DNA of 64,000 bases from Wyeomyia smithii (lineage: Eukaryota > Arthropoda > Insecta > Diptera > Culicidae), in the NCBI RefSeq assembly GCF_029784165.1, contig NC_073696.1, positions 26,852,358 through 26,916,357 of the forward strand, in the 5' to 3' direction. Under the pieces are notes generated by a model. It ran no database searches. It was not told the origin of the DNA and saw only the letters and a program-made list of their open reading frames with translations. How positions within the stretch are numbered: the first letter of the stretch is position 1; each line of letters starts with the position of its first letter. The translations under genes were made by a program, and so were the position numbers. Below, piece by piece: positions 1 through 11,290 of the stretch.

Positions 1-245
1 GCAAGGGTAGGCACCCTGTTCACCAGGGCGAAATGCTATCGCCTGCTGAACAGGGGTTCAGCAAATGTTGCTTTGGTGAGCGTAACTGAGAGGAAAGAAG
101 TCCCATCAGAACGCAACCGGGCAACAACCAGTTCGTCGAGTCCAGTGAAGGGAATTATTCCAGCTGGATATCGACGGGAAAAGTTTACGGCTGAGCGCGG
201 ATTGGTCGTTGGACCCAAACGGGTCGCGGAGCCGGTAGCATCGAC
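1..245 (+). other. Open but unrecognised stretch upstream of copia protease
   Basis: Frame 1 is open from the window edge to a TGA at 247-249, about 82 codons without a methionine. It lies just upstream of a copia-type protease motif that sits in a different frame, so it may be the end of gag or inserted DNA. I see no zinc knuckle or other gag signature. The composition is more GC-rich than the pol region that follows. Confidence 0.3.
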
Positions 246-2335
246 CTGATAGTAGATTCGGGGGCGGGCGATGGTCGGTGACGATGCGGTCATGAAGGAC
301 TGCTGGGCTGTGAACCCTGTTGTGGTATCAACAGCCAAAGACGGTGAAGTGCTAGTAGGTAGGAAGAGAGGAGTAGTGAAATTAAAAAGTATTGCTGTAA
401 TAACGGAGAAAATAATAAACAGATATAAATTGTATAATGTACTTTATATTCCGAATTCGCAATACAATGTCCTATCCGTTTCTAGACTTGTCTCCGCTGG
501 TAAGCGTGTGTCTTTCGATGGTCGCGGCGTGACGATAGCCGAGAGGTCTGGGGAAGTCATTGTTTCTGGGAAGAAAGTCGGTGGTCTTTTCGTTCTCAAT
601 TTGATGGTTGATGTGGACGATGATGATATTGCTTGTGTTGGTAAGGTCGATAGTCCGCTTCAGCTTTGGCACAAGAGACTAGAGCATTTGAGCTATAAAA
701 ATATAGCAAAACTGTGTTCTCAGCGAATGGTTGATGGTTTGTATGTAGGAAAACAATCCCATGTTCAGGGGAAGCAGAGTTCATGCCATTCTAGTGTTGT
801 TGGCAAACACTCAAGAACACCATTTAAAAGCAATAGTGTCCAATCACCCAGACCATTAGAAATCATACATTCTGATGTATGTGGCCCAATGAGTGATGAA
901 ACATATGACGGATGTAGATACTTGTTGTTTTCATTGATGATTCCACGCATTTTGTCGTAGTGTATCTGATACGCCACAAAAATGATATTTGAAATCAAAG
1001 ATGGAGAGTCCACAAGACGATACAAGGTTAGTTGCTAAAGGTTGCTCTCAAAAGTATGGTTTTAATAACCAAGAAACCTGTAGCGAAAATAACAACCATT
1101 AGAACTATTCTGTTTATAGCCGTTGTGAGAAATATGCTGGTACATCAGATAGATGTTAAGACAGCTTTTCTCAATGGGAATTTAGAAGAAGAAGTTTACA
1201 TGAAACTGCCATGTGATGAAAATGGGAATAGTCCAATTTGTCGTTTGAATAGGAGTCTGTATGGATTAAAACAGGCTAAAAGAAGCTGAAAACTATGCTT
1301 TGACGAAGTCTTGATAAAGCTGGGGTTTTCTAAGCTGTCTAGCGATTTCTGTGTTTACATACTTAAAGACTTCATACTGTATGTTGTACTTTATGTGGAT
1401 GACATCCTTATTGTTTCTGATGATATTGCTAGAGTCAATTGGATAAAGCAAGAGTTATCGAAGAGATTTCAAATGAAAGATTTAGGAGAAGTCAAGATTT
1501 ATTTGGGATTAAAAATCGACAGAAACTTAGAGAAACAAGAAATGAAGATTTCTCAAAAGAATTATGTTGATAAAGTTCTATGTCGATTTGGTATGCATGT
1601 CTGCAAGCCAGTTGCAACACCTATGGATGCAAATGTAAAATGGGAAGCATCAGGAAACACTAGAACGGAGGAGCCGTATAAAGCTTTGTTGGGTGTTTGC
1701 AGTATTCAGCATCAATGTCTAGTCCCGATATCAGCGCAGCTGTGAGTATCCTGAGCAAGTTCCAAAGTTGTGCAGCAGAGGAGCACTGGAATAGATTGAA
1801 GAGAATTCTTCGATATTTGCAAGGTACAAAGGATTTATATCTTTTCTATAATTATCATGATAAGGCAAGAGCATTGGAATGATATGCAGATGCCGACTAT
1901 GGAAATAATTATGAAGATAGAAGATCGAATTTTGGAAACCTTTTCTTAGTTTATGGAAATCTGGTTTCATGGCCGACGAAGAGACAACCTACAGTAAGTT
2001 TTTCTTCAACAGAGGCTGCACTGATTCCTTTATGTAATGGGGCAAAAGCAGGAATTTGGTTATCAAGTTTAATACGTGAGATAGGAATTGAATCATGTCC
2101 TTTCGCGATTTTTGAGGATAACACTCCTTGTATTCGGATTGCTGAAGAGCCAAGGGAGCATCAGCGAACGAAGCATATCGACATAAAATATGTGTATGTT
2201 CGAGAGATAATCCAGTCCAAGAAGATGAAGATCCAGTACATTAGGAGTGAAGATCAACTTGCGGACATTCTCACCAAGCCATTACCAAGGAATACGTTCG
2301 AGAGAATGACTGCGAGCCTGCAATTACGAAATTGA
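246..2335 (+). pseudogene. Copia-type pol pseudogene (PR-IN-RT-RNase H)
   Basis: A retroviral-type aspartic protease motif LIVDSGA is read at 246-266, then the frame shifts to 271-960. That piece carries the GAG-pre-integrase motif LWHKRLEHL (residues 132-140) and the start of integrase (HSDVCGPM, first catalytic Asp). RT follows at 1032-1289 (DVKTAFLNG, SLYGLKQA) and 1311-1745 (LYVDDILIV active site, MKDLGEVKIYLGL). RNase H runs through 1883-2335 after a TGA at 1880-1882, with the ADADYGN and SSTEAA motifs, and ends in TGA at 2333-2335. The integrase core between about 960 and 1030 is deleted. At least three frameshifts or stops interrupt it. Family assignment is firm; the lineage within copia is not determined. 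Confidence 0.85.
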
Positions 2336-2342
2336 GGGGAAG

Positions 2343-2612
2343 TGTTGAATTATCATTTTCTTTTAGGATAATTATTACTTTTTGAACCACCCTTATATTT
2401 GTGAGCCACACTAATGAAGCTGGCAGGACTCGACAATAGAATGACAAATTGTATAGCCGAGTTGTGCGCTGTATATGCATGTACAGAGATGTGTGGTAGG
2501 AATCGGCACAATGATATTGTGTTTCACATTAGCAATCGCTAACGGACCATGTATGATATTTAGATATAAGATACTAGATTATATACAAAACTAAATTTGG
2601 TATGTCGATTCA
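2343..2612 (+). repeat. 3' LTR of the copia element
   Basis: Begins TGTTGAATTATC right after the purine tract and ends ...GATTCA, giving the TG...CA ends of copia LTRs at about 270 bp. The right boundary is ambiguous by a few bases because TTCA at its end is also the start of the 54-bp direct repeat at 2609-2662. Confidence 0.65.
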
Positions 2613-2662
2613 ATATGTCAAAGCCGCTCTTCTTTCGCTCCGAGCTGGCCGTGAACGGGGAA
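2609..2662 (+). repeat. Left copy of 54-bp direct repeat flanking repeat unit A
   Basis: Base-for-base identical to 3837-3890. Most of it is mariner transposase coding sequence (SKPLFFRSELAVNGE). The first four bases overlap the likely end of the copia LTR. Confidence 0.9.
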
Positions 2663-3836
2663 CGTTTACAACCCACGTGGCAGGAATATGATCACGCGAA
2701 CTGTAACCGGAATACTGCAATCAAATGAGCGTGTGTAGCAGCAAAAAACCATACAAACATGAAACCGACGCCTGCTGCACTACGACAAGTCTACTTGCTA
2801 CAGGTCAAGCCGGTTTTTAGTAAAACATGATGAAGAATAAGGACTAATTTTTCTTACGTAGAACTACGTCTATCAGGAAGTTCGGCTACTTAGGGATGTA
2901 AAATGAAAATCTTAAACCGGTTTCAAATGCTAATAAATCGGTTAGTTTTCGATGGATTTCCTTCGGTCTCGCAGCAATAGATTGAAAAATCTTCTAAGAT
3001 TCTTCTCAAATGCAAATAATTGTAATTTCATTATTCAAAATATTGTACTATTAAAAATAGTCAAGTCTTGTCAAAACGAAAAATTCGACCTCTGATTGGT
3101 CGTTACATGATTGCTTCCCAAGCACGGTGCGATTTGAAATGTGCTATTCGCCCAATATAAGAGCCTGTTTCAGCCGATGCCGCTCACAATATGAAGAAGT
3201 TTCGTTGGTTTATCTTGAAAATGTTGAAAAATCACATGGAATTGTTATGCATTTATGAGTAGTGTGGTCTTCGAAGAAACTATGAGGGTTTTGAAAGTTT
3301 ACCTAAATTAAAATCGGTTCTCTTTTTTTTTTTCAATATGGACTTATCACTACGACCCGAAACGTTGATGTATTGTGATATTATCCGGAAGTCTGCTGTA
3401 TTCCGCACTTCTATTATTAACAATGGGGAAACTGAGGGTACATGCTTATCATTTATTCGTGCAGGTGTGTATACTTTTAGGCATTTTTCTACGCTCACTG
3501 CTCTTTCCTTTTTCTCTATTAGTTTTTGAAAAGGTAAATTGTTGTTCTCAAAACAACGGAATTCTAAGCAAAAAGGCTTATATCTTACCGTTTAACTTCG
3601 CACCACTTTCTTATAATACTTTATGTGGTTTGAAATTTTCAACAAAATTTACCAAAAAATAGCAGCACTTTACTTTATAATCCATAAGAAATTTGAAGTT
3701 TATATTTCCAATAAACAATTTCAAATTGGCAATATATTTAAGGGAATAATGTCATACAATATTTTGATTGTGGAGACCTATCAGTACTTTTTCAGTAATA
3801 AGCAAATTTTCTGTCTTCTACTATCTGATCTAAAAC
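2663..3836. repeat. Repeat unit A, 1.17 kb, noncoding, family unknown
   Basis: Matches unit B (6288-7080 plus 8806-9196) almost base for base by eye, so the two copies are recent relatives. It has no long coding frame and no terminal inverted repeat. Its middle (about 3088-3190) has an inverted CCAAT box (GATTGGTCG) and a TATA-like AATATAAGAG upstream of a short ATG frame, so it looks like a pol II promoter. The part from about 2845 to 3135 is related, in reverse orientation, to 46650-46950. It is flanked by the exact 54-bp direct repeat. Confidence 0.8.
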
Positions 3837-3890
3837 TTCAATATGTCAAAGCCGCTCTTCTTTCGCTCCGAGCTGGCCGTGAACGGGGAA
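3837..3890 (+). repeat. Right copy of 54-bp direct repeat flanking unit A
   Basis: Identical to 2609-2662 and continuous with the downstream mariner transposase fragment, so this is the copy still attached to its original context on the right. Confidence 0.9.
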
Positions 3891-4210
3891 ATTCTAGTAC
3901 GAAGTGCCTGTCAAAAGTTGCGTCGTTCATCGAGAAATATCATAAGAGCGAAGACACGGTGTTCTGGCCAGATTTGGCGTCGGCCCACTAGTCGAAGCGA
4001 TCGTTGGAGGAGATGGAGCGGCTGGATATCGATGTTGTACCGAAGTCCCAGCTGCGTCCCATCGAGAATTTCTGGGCAAACTTGAAGCGCAAGATCTATT
4101 CCAACAATTTTGTTCCGAAAACGGAGGAGGAATTAATAAAAAACGAAGAAAGAGCTCAAAAACATGCCTACGCGCATGTTTTCGTTCGCCATGACGAATG
4201 TTTCGGTTAA
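3841..4210 (+). pseudogene. Tc1/mariner-type transposase fragment (catalytic C-terminal part)
   Basis: The reading starts in one frame (SKPLFFRSELAVNGEI), shifts by one base near 3890 and continues as CLSKVASFIEKYH and VFWPDLASAH, where the Asp is the likely second catalytic residue. A TAG follows. The frame resumes at 4004 with LEEMERLDIDVVPK and RPIENFWANLKRK, where the Glu is the likely third acidic residue. A few residues seem deleted before RPIENFW. The N-terminal half is absent on the left because the copia LTR abuts the duplicated 5' piece. This is a dead fragment of an IS630-Tc1-mariner element. Confidence 0.75.
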
Positions 4211-5999
4211 CTGCCGGAAGGCCGCTCGCAAGGGCGTAGAATTTTTGTTTTTTGCAAATAAGATAATATAATTACCATTATGGGAAATTTATCCAACTCA
4301 ATTAGGGGTACTGCCCCATTATTCATCTCAGCCCGTATATTCATCTCATTCAACATGAAAACACAAATGAAAACAGGAAAAAACGCATATTTTCTCCTTA
4401 AACCAATCTGCTAATCCATGGAATGGATTCTTCTTAGTTCACTTTAGATTCCTCATAAAGTATAATCCTCAAAAACTCACTTAAAATCACTAAATTTGAT
4501 ATTATAGTCGGGCATCTGCTTTCGAAAACTCATTTAATTCAATCACCTACCTCAGAAAACAAAATCCGCGAATTGGTCTATACGGCTACAACGGGACTCG
4601 TTCAGCAGCCAACCAAAGTTTTTCTCATCACTAGCGGACCACTTCTCATTTTAATCACTAAACTAAATCACTCACTACACTAAGAATACTTTAATCTTTG
4701 AAATGTTCACCTCAAGTTTTCAAAAACAAGCTTGAATTAGTAGAAATATATGAGATGAATTTCTACAATTCCTAAATTTCAACTGTATGTATTTTCATCT
4801 GTTTTCACTGCGTTGAAGAAAATCAACAGTTGCCAAATCAGTTTCTGTTAATACGAAAGAATCATACAGAAAATGTTGAATTATTTTCGACATAATTGAC
4901 ATAAACCTACAGCACTGTAGTGGTTACCTAGGTTACCTATTTTTCACGTATACAACTGCAGCAGATATCTAGGTAACTACTACGATGGGCTGCGGCTACG
5001 TTCATTCATTAAAATGTGATTCATTCATGATTAACCGTGTGATGAATATGGAGGCATCGTGAGATTAATAATTGAGCAGTGATTCAAGTTTTGAGGTGGA
5101 TATGGAAGCGTTGTGAAAAATGGTTTGTTTTACAAAATTCAGGATAAATCTAGCTAATTTAACTAAATATACAATGCTTAACGATTCCATAAGAGTACGT
5201 AAGCATTTTTAACTTATTTGTTCAATGATTTCGTGAAAATTTGGTGTTTAATCCGTGCATTCTTCGTTTATAATCGGCTTATTGAAATGAATAATGGAGC
5301 AGTTCCCTTATCTGTCTTTTTTTTTTTTCATCACAATCCGAAAAATGTCCATTTTTTACCGCAAACGTTGAGCTCGAATCTTAGTAGAACCAAGCCATTC
5401 GTTGGCAAAAGGACTTTAAGTATGCGTTTATTCTCAGGCTTTTCCACACGCAATAAAACTTCCCCCCAGACTTCACAACCACTGGCTGAAAGCTTCGATA
5501 AAATCATTGACTATAGCAGATTATACGCTGTTAAAGTGATAGCTTGCAGGAGGATATGATAAAGTCGATAAGGAAGTAAGTAGGTTACTAAGTCTTAAAA
5601 AGAAGACAAAAAGGACTATAACACGGAGCAGGTTACTTCTCAATGAGTAATGCTGCGAAGGGGTAAAAAAATCTTCGAACAATGCCACAAAAGATTGATA
5701 AACTACTGGTCACAGTGGGGTCCATACAAAAAACACTTTTTATATCATTAATGCGCTTTTTGGTTGGCACTCAATGAAAATTTTTTTTTTATCTTTTCGC
5801 ATCCAGACACGTTCGCACAAGAAGATACATTCAAAAAATTGATCGCAGGCTGTATATGTATTTGTGTCCTTATTAAGTAGGTATTTACGATGCTTCTGAT
5901 AATTCAATAATTGCCTTGCTTTTTGCTACTGATAGTAGACTCACGTGTACTGTATAGTATTGAGATGTGAAAAACTCATTAACCACTCCAATTGAGAGC
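4211..5999. other. No gene seen (1.8 kb)
   Basis: AT-rich noncoding DNA. A 113-codon frame at 5218-5559 has no recognisable motif and contains a homopolymer-driven FFFFF run, so I do not call it. Repeated TTCATCTCA/GATGAAT words occur around 4310-4350 and 4750-5060, but I could not delimit an element. Confidence 0.5.
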
Positions 6000-6006
6000 G
6001 AGTGAT

Positions 6007-6023
6007 CGTCCCTAAAAGGACCG
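6007..6023 (-). promoter_or_regulatory. Degenerate histone 3' stem-loop
   Basis: On the minus strand the sequence CGGTCCTTTTAGGGACG sits 30 bp past the stop of the H2A-like frame, in the position of the replication-dependent histone 3' stem-loop. The stem is imperfect: only GTCC/GGAC pairs cleanly, with an enlarged loop. It is a decayed relative of the intact hairpin at 37133-37148. Confidence 0.55.
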
Positions 6024-6052
6024 TTGGGTTGATTTTTTACAAAACAGGGAAT

Positions 6053-6287
6053 TTATCGAATAATGCCTTTTTTTCCTGTTTTCTTCGAAGGCAGAACAGT
6101 TTGTACATTCAAAGAACATTTCCCTAGATAACTCGTGACGCCGGATAGAAACTCGTTCAGTTACTCGTTATTGCGAATAACCACTTGCAGGTTGATTGTC
6201 GCAGAATCGATAGATACATCTGTACCAATCCGCTTAATTTATGGGTACTGGCCGTGGCGTTAGCAGTCCTAGGACTGGCTTCTTCTA
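6053..6287 (-). pseudogene. Histone H2A pseudogene fragment (C-terminal half)
   Basis: The minus strand reads, with frameshifts, as the C-terminal part of histone H2A: a VLGL stretch near 6270, then the LNEFLSGVT segment and a KKTGKK tail, ending at TAA 6053-6055. It is collinear at the DNA level with the second H2A fragment at 37199-37441, including shared 3' UTR words such as GGGAATTTATCGAA. It has internal stops and is cut at 6287, where repeat unit B begins. H2A is a core nucleosome protein; this copy cannot encode it. Confidence 0.75.
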
Positions 6288-7080
6288 CGTTTACAACCCA
6301 CGTGGCAGGAATATTATCACGCGAACTGTGACCGGAATGCTGCAATCAAATGAGCGTGTGTAGCAGCAAAAAACCATACAAACATGAAATCGACGCCTGC
6401 TGCACTACGACAAGTCTACTTGCTACAGGTCAAGCCGGTTTTTAGTAAAACATGATGAAGAATGAGGACTAATTCTTTTTACGTAGAACTACGTCTATCA
6501 GGAAGTTCGGCTACTTAGGGATGTAAAATGAAAATCTAAAACCGGTTTCAAATGCTAATAAATCGGTTAGTTTTCGATGGATTTCCTTCGGTCTCGCAGC
6601 AATAGATTGAAAAATCTTCTAAGATTCTTCTTAAATGCAAATAATTGTAATTTCATTATTCAAAATATTGTACTATTAAAAATAGTCAAGTCTTGTTAAA
6701 ACGAAAAATTCGACCTCTGATTGGTCGTTACATGATTGCTTCCCAAGCACGGTGCAATTTGAAATGTGCTATTCGCCCAATATAAGAGCCTGTTTTGCCG
6801 ATGCCGCTCACAATATGAAGATGTTTCGTTGGTTTATCTTGAAAATGTTGAAAAATCACATGGAATTGTTATGCATTTATGAGTAGTGTGGTATTCGAAG
6901 AAACTATGAGGGTTTTGAAAGTTTACCTAAATTAAAATCGGTTCTCTTTTTTTTTTTTTCAATATGGACTTATCACTACGACCCGAAACGTTAATGTATT
7001 GTGATATTATCCGGAAGTCTGCTGTATTCCGCACTTCTATTATTAGCAATGGGGAAACTGAGGGTATGTTACATGCTTAT

Positions 7081-8797
7081 TAGAGATGGTCGGGTACGGG
7101 TATTTTTACCCGATACCCGTACCCGACCCGTACCCGACGGGTTCGGGTTGGGTTTCGGGTAACGCTAAAAAATATTTTTCGGGTTCGGGTCGGGTACGGG
7201 TAATTTAAAAACCAAGGTTCGGGTTCGGGTCGGGTACGGGTTTGAAAAATTCTCAACTGGCCGGGTACGGGTCGGGTACGGGTAATCCGATTTTCGTGCA
7301 TTATGAAAATTTAATTATTAACTTTTCTAGCCTAGGTGTTTTAGCATAGTCTTGGTCTGGGAGAGAAAAACGGATACGAAGCAGCACGAAGTTGCATCGG
7401 TAACGGTATCATTAATTTCTATAGAAGAATGATTGCATTTTTTTCTTGACCTTGGACTTATTCGGAAAATACTTATTCTGATACTATAACTCCATCATAA
7501 GTAAAGCAAATAGTATGCTGGACTTTGCTAAGCGGTTCAGCCACAATTTTCAAGACCCGTACACTATCAAACTATTGTATATTACGTATGTTAGACCTAT
7601 TGTAGAATATTGTAATCTCATATGTAACAGTTCAAAAACAATTCCTTCTTTACGCGCTTCGCAACTTGAATTGGACTGCATTTCCTCTGCAATCGTATGA
7701 AGCACGTTGCATGCTCATATATCTGCAAACACTTAAACAACGCCGCGAATTTGCAATGCTATTCTTCGTCAATGACATTATTTCAAATCGTATAGACTCA
7801 TCTGCATTACTATCACAACTCAACTTTAATACACCTTCACGGCATCTTAGAACGAGAAAACTTTTTTTTTCAGAAAAAAATTGCAGAACTAATTATGCAA
7901 AAAATGGTCCCATAAATCGAATGATGTGTCAGTATAATCTACATTATAAAACCATTGGCATAACAATGGCAAAAAAAAACAAATTGAAAACTGTCTGAAA
8001 TACACTAGAAATATTTAGCTCGTAACAAGAACATTGTAAACACTATAAATAATAACTGTAATGAAATATTTATGTAGTCTACATTTGTCTGACGAAATAA
8101 ATAAACAATTAAAAATAAAAAAGTAACAACAAGCAATGAAATTAACATTATTTTACATAATATTTCTGTCCTTAGGTAAGCTACGAGTTTTGAAAGTTTG
8201 TCGATTTTTTTAAAAGCATTTATGTTGTTTAAACGTGTAAGCAATGTTTGCAAATAAACTCTTTTCCGCAGACCTCCTACGTAATTATTACTCGGGTATC
8301 AAAAAGAAGCCGTTTGGTAACAGTTTGGAACTATACTGCCGTGAGATGACAAAGTGACGTCTGATGACGTTCTCAGTGACAGATGCTACGCTGGATTCTG
8401 GGAGCACCAATACTTCGCCTGGAACTCTGGCTGGTTCATAACCATTCGTTCACATGAACACTCGGGTCTAGCCCAACTCCGGCCGTCATCTCGAGAAGCC
8501 ACATATGACAATCAGTGCATAAAACGTGCGAGGTAATCAGGTATTTAAAAATAAAATAAAATAAAAATCCAGGACGGGTCGGGTACGGGTCGGGTACCGG
8601 TAATTTCGGGATATTTTTCTTTCTGGTACGGGTCGGGTACGGGTAGTTGAAAACAAAATTTTTCGGGTTCGGGTCGGGTACGGGTATTTCAAACAAACCC
8701 GACTTCGGGTTCGGGTCGGGTACGGATTTGAAAATTCTCGATGAGTCGGGTACGGGTCGGGTACGGGTAACAAATTTCCCATACCCGACCATCTCTA
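7081..8797. mobile_element. Non-autonomous hAT-like DNA transposon, 1,717 bp
   Basis: Ends are inverted repeats: left TAGAGATGGTCGGGTACGGG, right the reverse complement of TAGAGATGGTCGGGTATGGG (one mismatch). It is flanked by the 8-bp duplication ATGCTTAT (7073-7080 and 8798-8805). Unit A at 3440-3450 preserves the empty site with a single ATGCTTAT. An 8-bp duplication and TAGAGATG-type ends are hAT hallmarks. Both subterminal regions (7081-7280 and 8570-8790) are packed with GGGTACGGGT and GGGTTCGGGT words in opposite orientations; such repeats bind transposase in hAT elements. No hAT transposase frame is present. Frames of repeated TRTRP/PVPDP are products of these repeats. Confidence 0.9.
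7481..8270 (+). pseudogene. 3' fragment of a non-LTR retrotransposon inside the hAT element
   Basis: Two overlapping frames (7515-7700 and 7666-7998) read as the tail of a Jockey/CR1-like ORF2 downstream of the RT domain: DFAKRFSHNFQDPYTIKLLYITYVRPIVEYC, typical of the post-RT segment, then LKQRREFAMLFFVNDI and SALLSQLNFNTPSRHLRTRKLF. A one-base shift separates them. An AT-rich tail follows to about 8270. The left boundary is approximate and I found no target duplication, so it could be an insertion or captured cargo. Confidence 0.7.
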
Positions 8798-9202
8798 ATG
8801 CTTATCATTTATTCGTGCAGGTGTGTATACTTTTAGGCATTTTTCTACGCTCACTGCTCTTTCCTTTTTCTCTATTAGTTTTTGAAAAGGTAAATTGTTG
8901 TTCTCAAAACAACGGAATTCTAAGCAAAATTCTTATATCTTACCGTTTCACTTCGCACCACTTTATTATAATACTTTATGTGGTTTGAAATTTTCAACAA
9001 AATTTACCAAAAAATAGCAGCACTTTACTTTATAATCCATAAGAAATTTGAAGTTTATATTTACAATAAACAATATCAAATTGGCAATATAATTTAGGGA
9101 ATAATGTCATACAATATTTTGATTGTGGAGACCTATCAGTACTTTTCCAGTAATAAGCAAATTTTCTGTCTTCTACTATCTGATCTAAAACTTCAACTTC
9201 TA

Positions 9203-10399
9203 TGGACTTCAAAAAGAAAATATCTTTACATTTTCATGAATTTGAAATTCATTTTCGATCTAATCTAAAACTTATTTTCAAAAATAGACTTAGGTCTCTT
9301 TTTGCGCATCTTTTTTACACGGATTTCGGCATTTACACGGGTTTTTTCCAAAAGGTCGTTTTTTATGCAGTTTTAGAAACAGAAAGGTAAAACCATAATT
9401 TGTAAAGAAAGTACATTTTTCTGTGTATACTAATAAAAAGCAACACATTTTAAATTATAGTTAAATTATAAATAACAGTTGGTATTGATTGCTTACCTTA
9501 CTACGTCTATGAATTGGTAGTTAAGACTATTGACATAATTATTATACGGGTTGAGAAAATTCAACTGCTACCTAATTTCGATTTAGTTGACAAAAATCTT
9601 TCAAAAATCCACGAATTTGACAAATTTTATTAATATTTCATCACGCAAATGAACAAGTTTTTTCGGCAGCTTTTTCTTTTACATAAGTACATTTTACATA
9701 AGTCATATATTTGAATCATTTTTTACTGGTGAGTTGTATAGAAAAATTACTGTTCAGTCGATGTTTTATATAAATTTAAATAATAAATGCCTAGTCGTTT
9801 TGTATAAATAATCTAGATACTACCTTTGATTTAGTCTAATTATCTGATTTTTATCTATATCATCAATGAAAACTACCTGTCCAACGATGGTACAAAATCG
9901 GTCCACTGTGCGCATGGCCTCCCCTGCTGGACCAATGTCCCGTAAGCACAGTCCAACATCACAACACAACCGGGCTCACATTGCACAAACTTGAGCTGAA
10001 CTCGAGCTTAGCACTTACACATCGAAAGCCAGAACTTTCAGTGAAGTGAGCGAGGGCTCGAGCACAAAACATTGGCATCTAAACTAATACCAGAACACCG
10101 TTTTCGTGTGTACAGCATCGTATTTATGCTTGTATAGGCGATCTCTTCTCCTGGTGCGCTTTTGCTTCCATCCATGCTCTCTCTGTTCCACCCTGTAGCT
10201 CCTACAGCCAATGCTCAAACTCAAACACTACAAATTTGGTATCGGAAAGAATGTATGTTTAGGTGAAAAACAGGTTTACCAAGCAACGTAGAAATACAGG
10301 TAGATATTAAAAAATATTAAACTCCAAACAATACATGTAGAATATTATAATAAATATAAACCCATATCATTATTACAGAAATTGCTCCGACTCTTAAGG
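9203..10399. other. No gene seen
   Basis: AT-rich up to 9850, then a more balanced segment. CTAATCTAAAACTT at about 9266 echoes the end of unit B (CTGATCTAAAACTT), so the true repeat may extend further right here and be truncated in unit A. No coding signal. Confidence 0.45.
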
Positions 10400-11290
10400 A
10401 TCAAACTGCTGCTGTTTTGAGCAGAATGCATCTTGGAGTTGTTTTCATTATTTTTTTTTTCGTTTATATCTCTCCTCGTCATTACGCCACACTGCACCGA
10501 GTGGCAAGATCAGTTCTCGCCTTCGCTCCCCTTCAGGTGCGGTCTGCAGCAAATTGCCACAGGGTCTCGCAGAGTTCAAAACACCCGCGAGCGATCTAGT
10601 AGCCAGGCAGCATCGTAGTAATATTTATACCCATACAGACTACGTTTCTGGCACAGCAACAACAGCAACAACGACAAATGTAAAAATAAAATCAACCCAT
10701 GCGCGCAAGTGGTGCGACGACGATCGAGTGACTTTTACAGTTCATCAAAGTAGGCGCATGAAAATTCCACAGATCAACACAGGACTGTTTTTCTCCACCC
10801 TGGTCCCTGACAGTGCTGGGGTCCGTTGCTCTCTCTTTCTTGCACTGCCTTGCCTTGCCTGGCCTGGCCAATCTATCTTGCACACACGCTCGTGGTGCCG
10901 TGGATGGGATGCTGGATGCGTCGCGCCCGGGCACAAAGGCAGGCTGAGCGATGTCTTTAAAAGCCGATATCCATTCAGCAGTCAATAAGTAATCGCCTTT
11001 ATTAGCTCTTTCACGATGATAATCGCAGTTCACAAATTGAATTTCAGGTGGTATCAGATCCGATTACGGGCAGGCAGCACCGCAGGACGGTCGCTCGTGG
11101 TCCAGCACCACCAGCAGCAGCAGCAGTACCAGCAGCGACGGTCATCGTCGTCGTCCGTTGCGTTTGGTTTGATGATGGTGAGATGCACTTACGCGCCATC
11201 CATTGGGTTGATCAGTGCTGCATTTGCTGCTGCTGCAGGCTGACTGGATCGGAGCTTTTTGCTGCAGGTTTACGAGGATGAATAAATGTA
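10400..11290. other. GC-rich island with short CAG repeats, function unknown
   Basis: Several overlapping frames on both strands (for example 10554-10988 plus, 10692-11033 minus) are open but share no recognisable domain, and they overlap each other, as expected of GC-rich noncoding DNA. A CAG/GCAGCA run lies at 11105-11130 and GCTGCT at 11217-11240. The base composition and lack of transposon motifs suggest unique host DNA, perhaps a promoter, 5' UTR or intron. Confidence 0.4.

Larger units (their letters stand above)
246..2612 (+). mobile_element. Ty1/copia LTR retrotransposon, 5' end outside window, degenerate
   Basis: The order protease, integrase, reverse transcriptase, RNase H is that of the copia superfamily (integrase before RT). 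A purine-rich tract at about 2335-2342 precedes a 3' LTR beginning TGTTGAA. The left LTR and most of gag are outside the window. Most of the integrase core is missing: the frame goes from the first integrase aspartate region (near 880) to RT sequence within about 200 bp. Several frameshifts and stops show the copy is dead. Confidence 0.85.
6288..9196. repeat. Repeat unit B, second copy of unit A, interrupted by a hAT-like element
   Basis: Bases 6288-7080 and 8806-9196 match unit A (2663-3836). The two halves are separated by 7081-8797 plus the duplicated target ATGCTTAT. Compared with A there is a 5-bp difference just before the insertion site and scattered substitutions. CTTCTA occurs both just left of the unit (6282-6287) and just right (9197-9202) and could be a short target duplication, but it is much shorter than the 54-bp duplication around A. 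Confidence 0.85.

Noticed and set aside
3185..3260. Short ATG frame downstream of the promoter-like core in unit A
   Set aside because: Only about 23 codons, no motif, and not clearly kept beyond chance in unit B.
5218..5559. 113-codon plus-strand frame
   Set aside because: No motif; contains a T-run-encoded Phe stretch; surrounded by noncoding AT-rich DNA.
7081..7290. Telomere-like GGGT-rich repeats
   Set aside because: The words sit only in the two ends of one transposon in mirrored orientation, next to its inverted repeats; no long array exists.
8436..8792. Long minus-strand frames of TRTRP/PVPDP repeats (also 7080-7301)
   Set aside because: They are translations of the GGGTACGGGT/GGGTTCGGGT subterminal arrays of the hAT-like element, open in several frames at once.
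10554..11033. Overlapping frames of 144 (plus) and 113 (minus) codons
   Set aside because: They overlap on opposite strands in GC-rich DNA and show no domain, start context or conserved motif.
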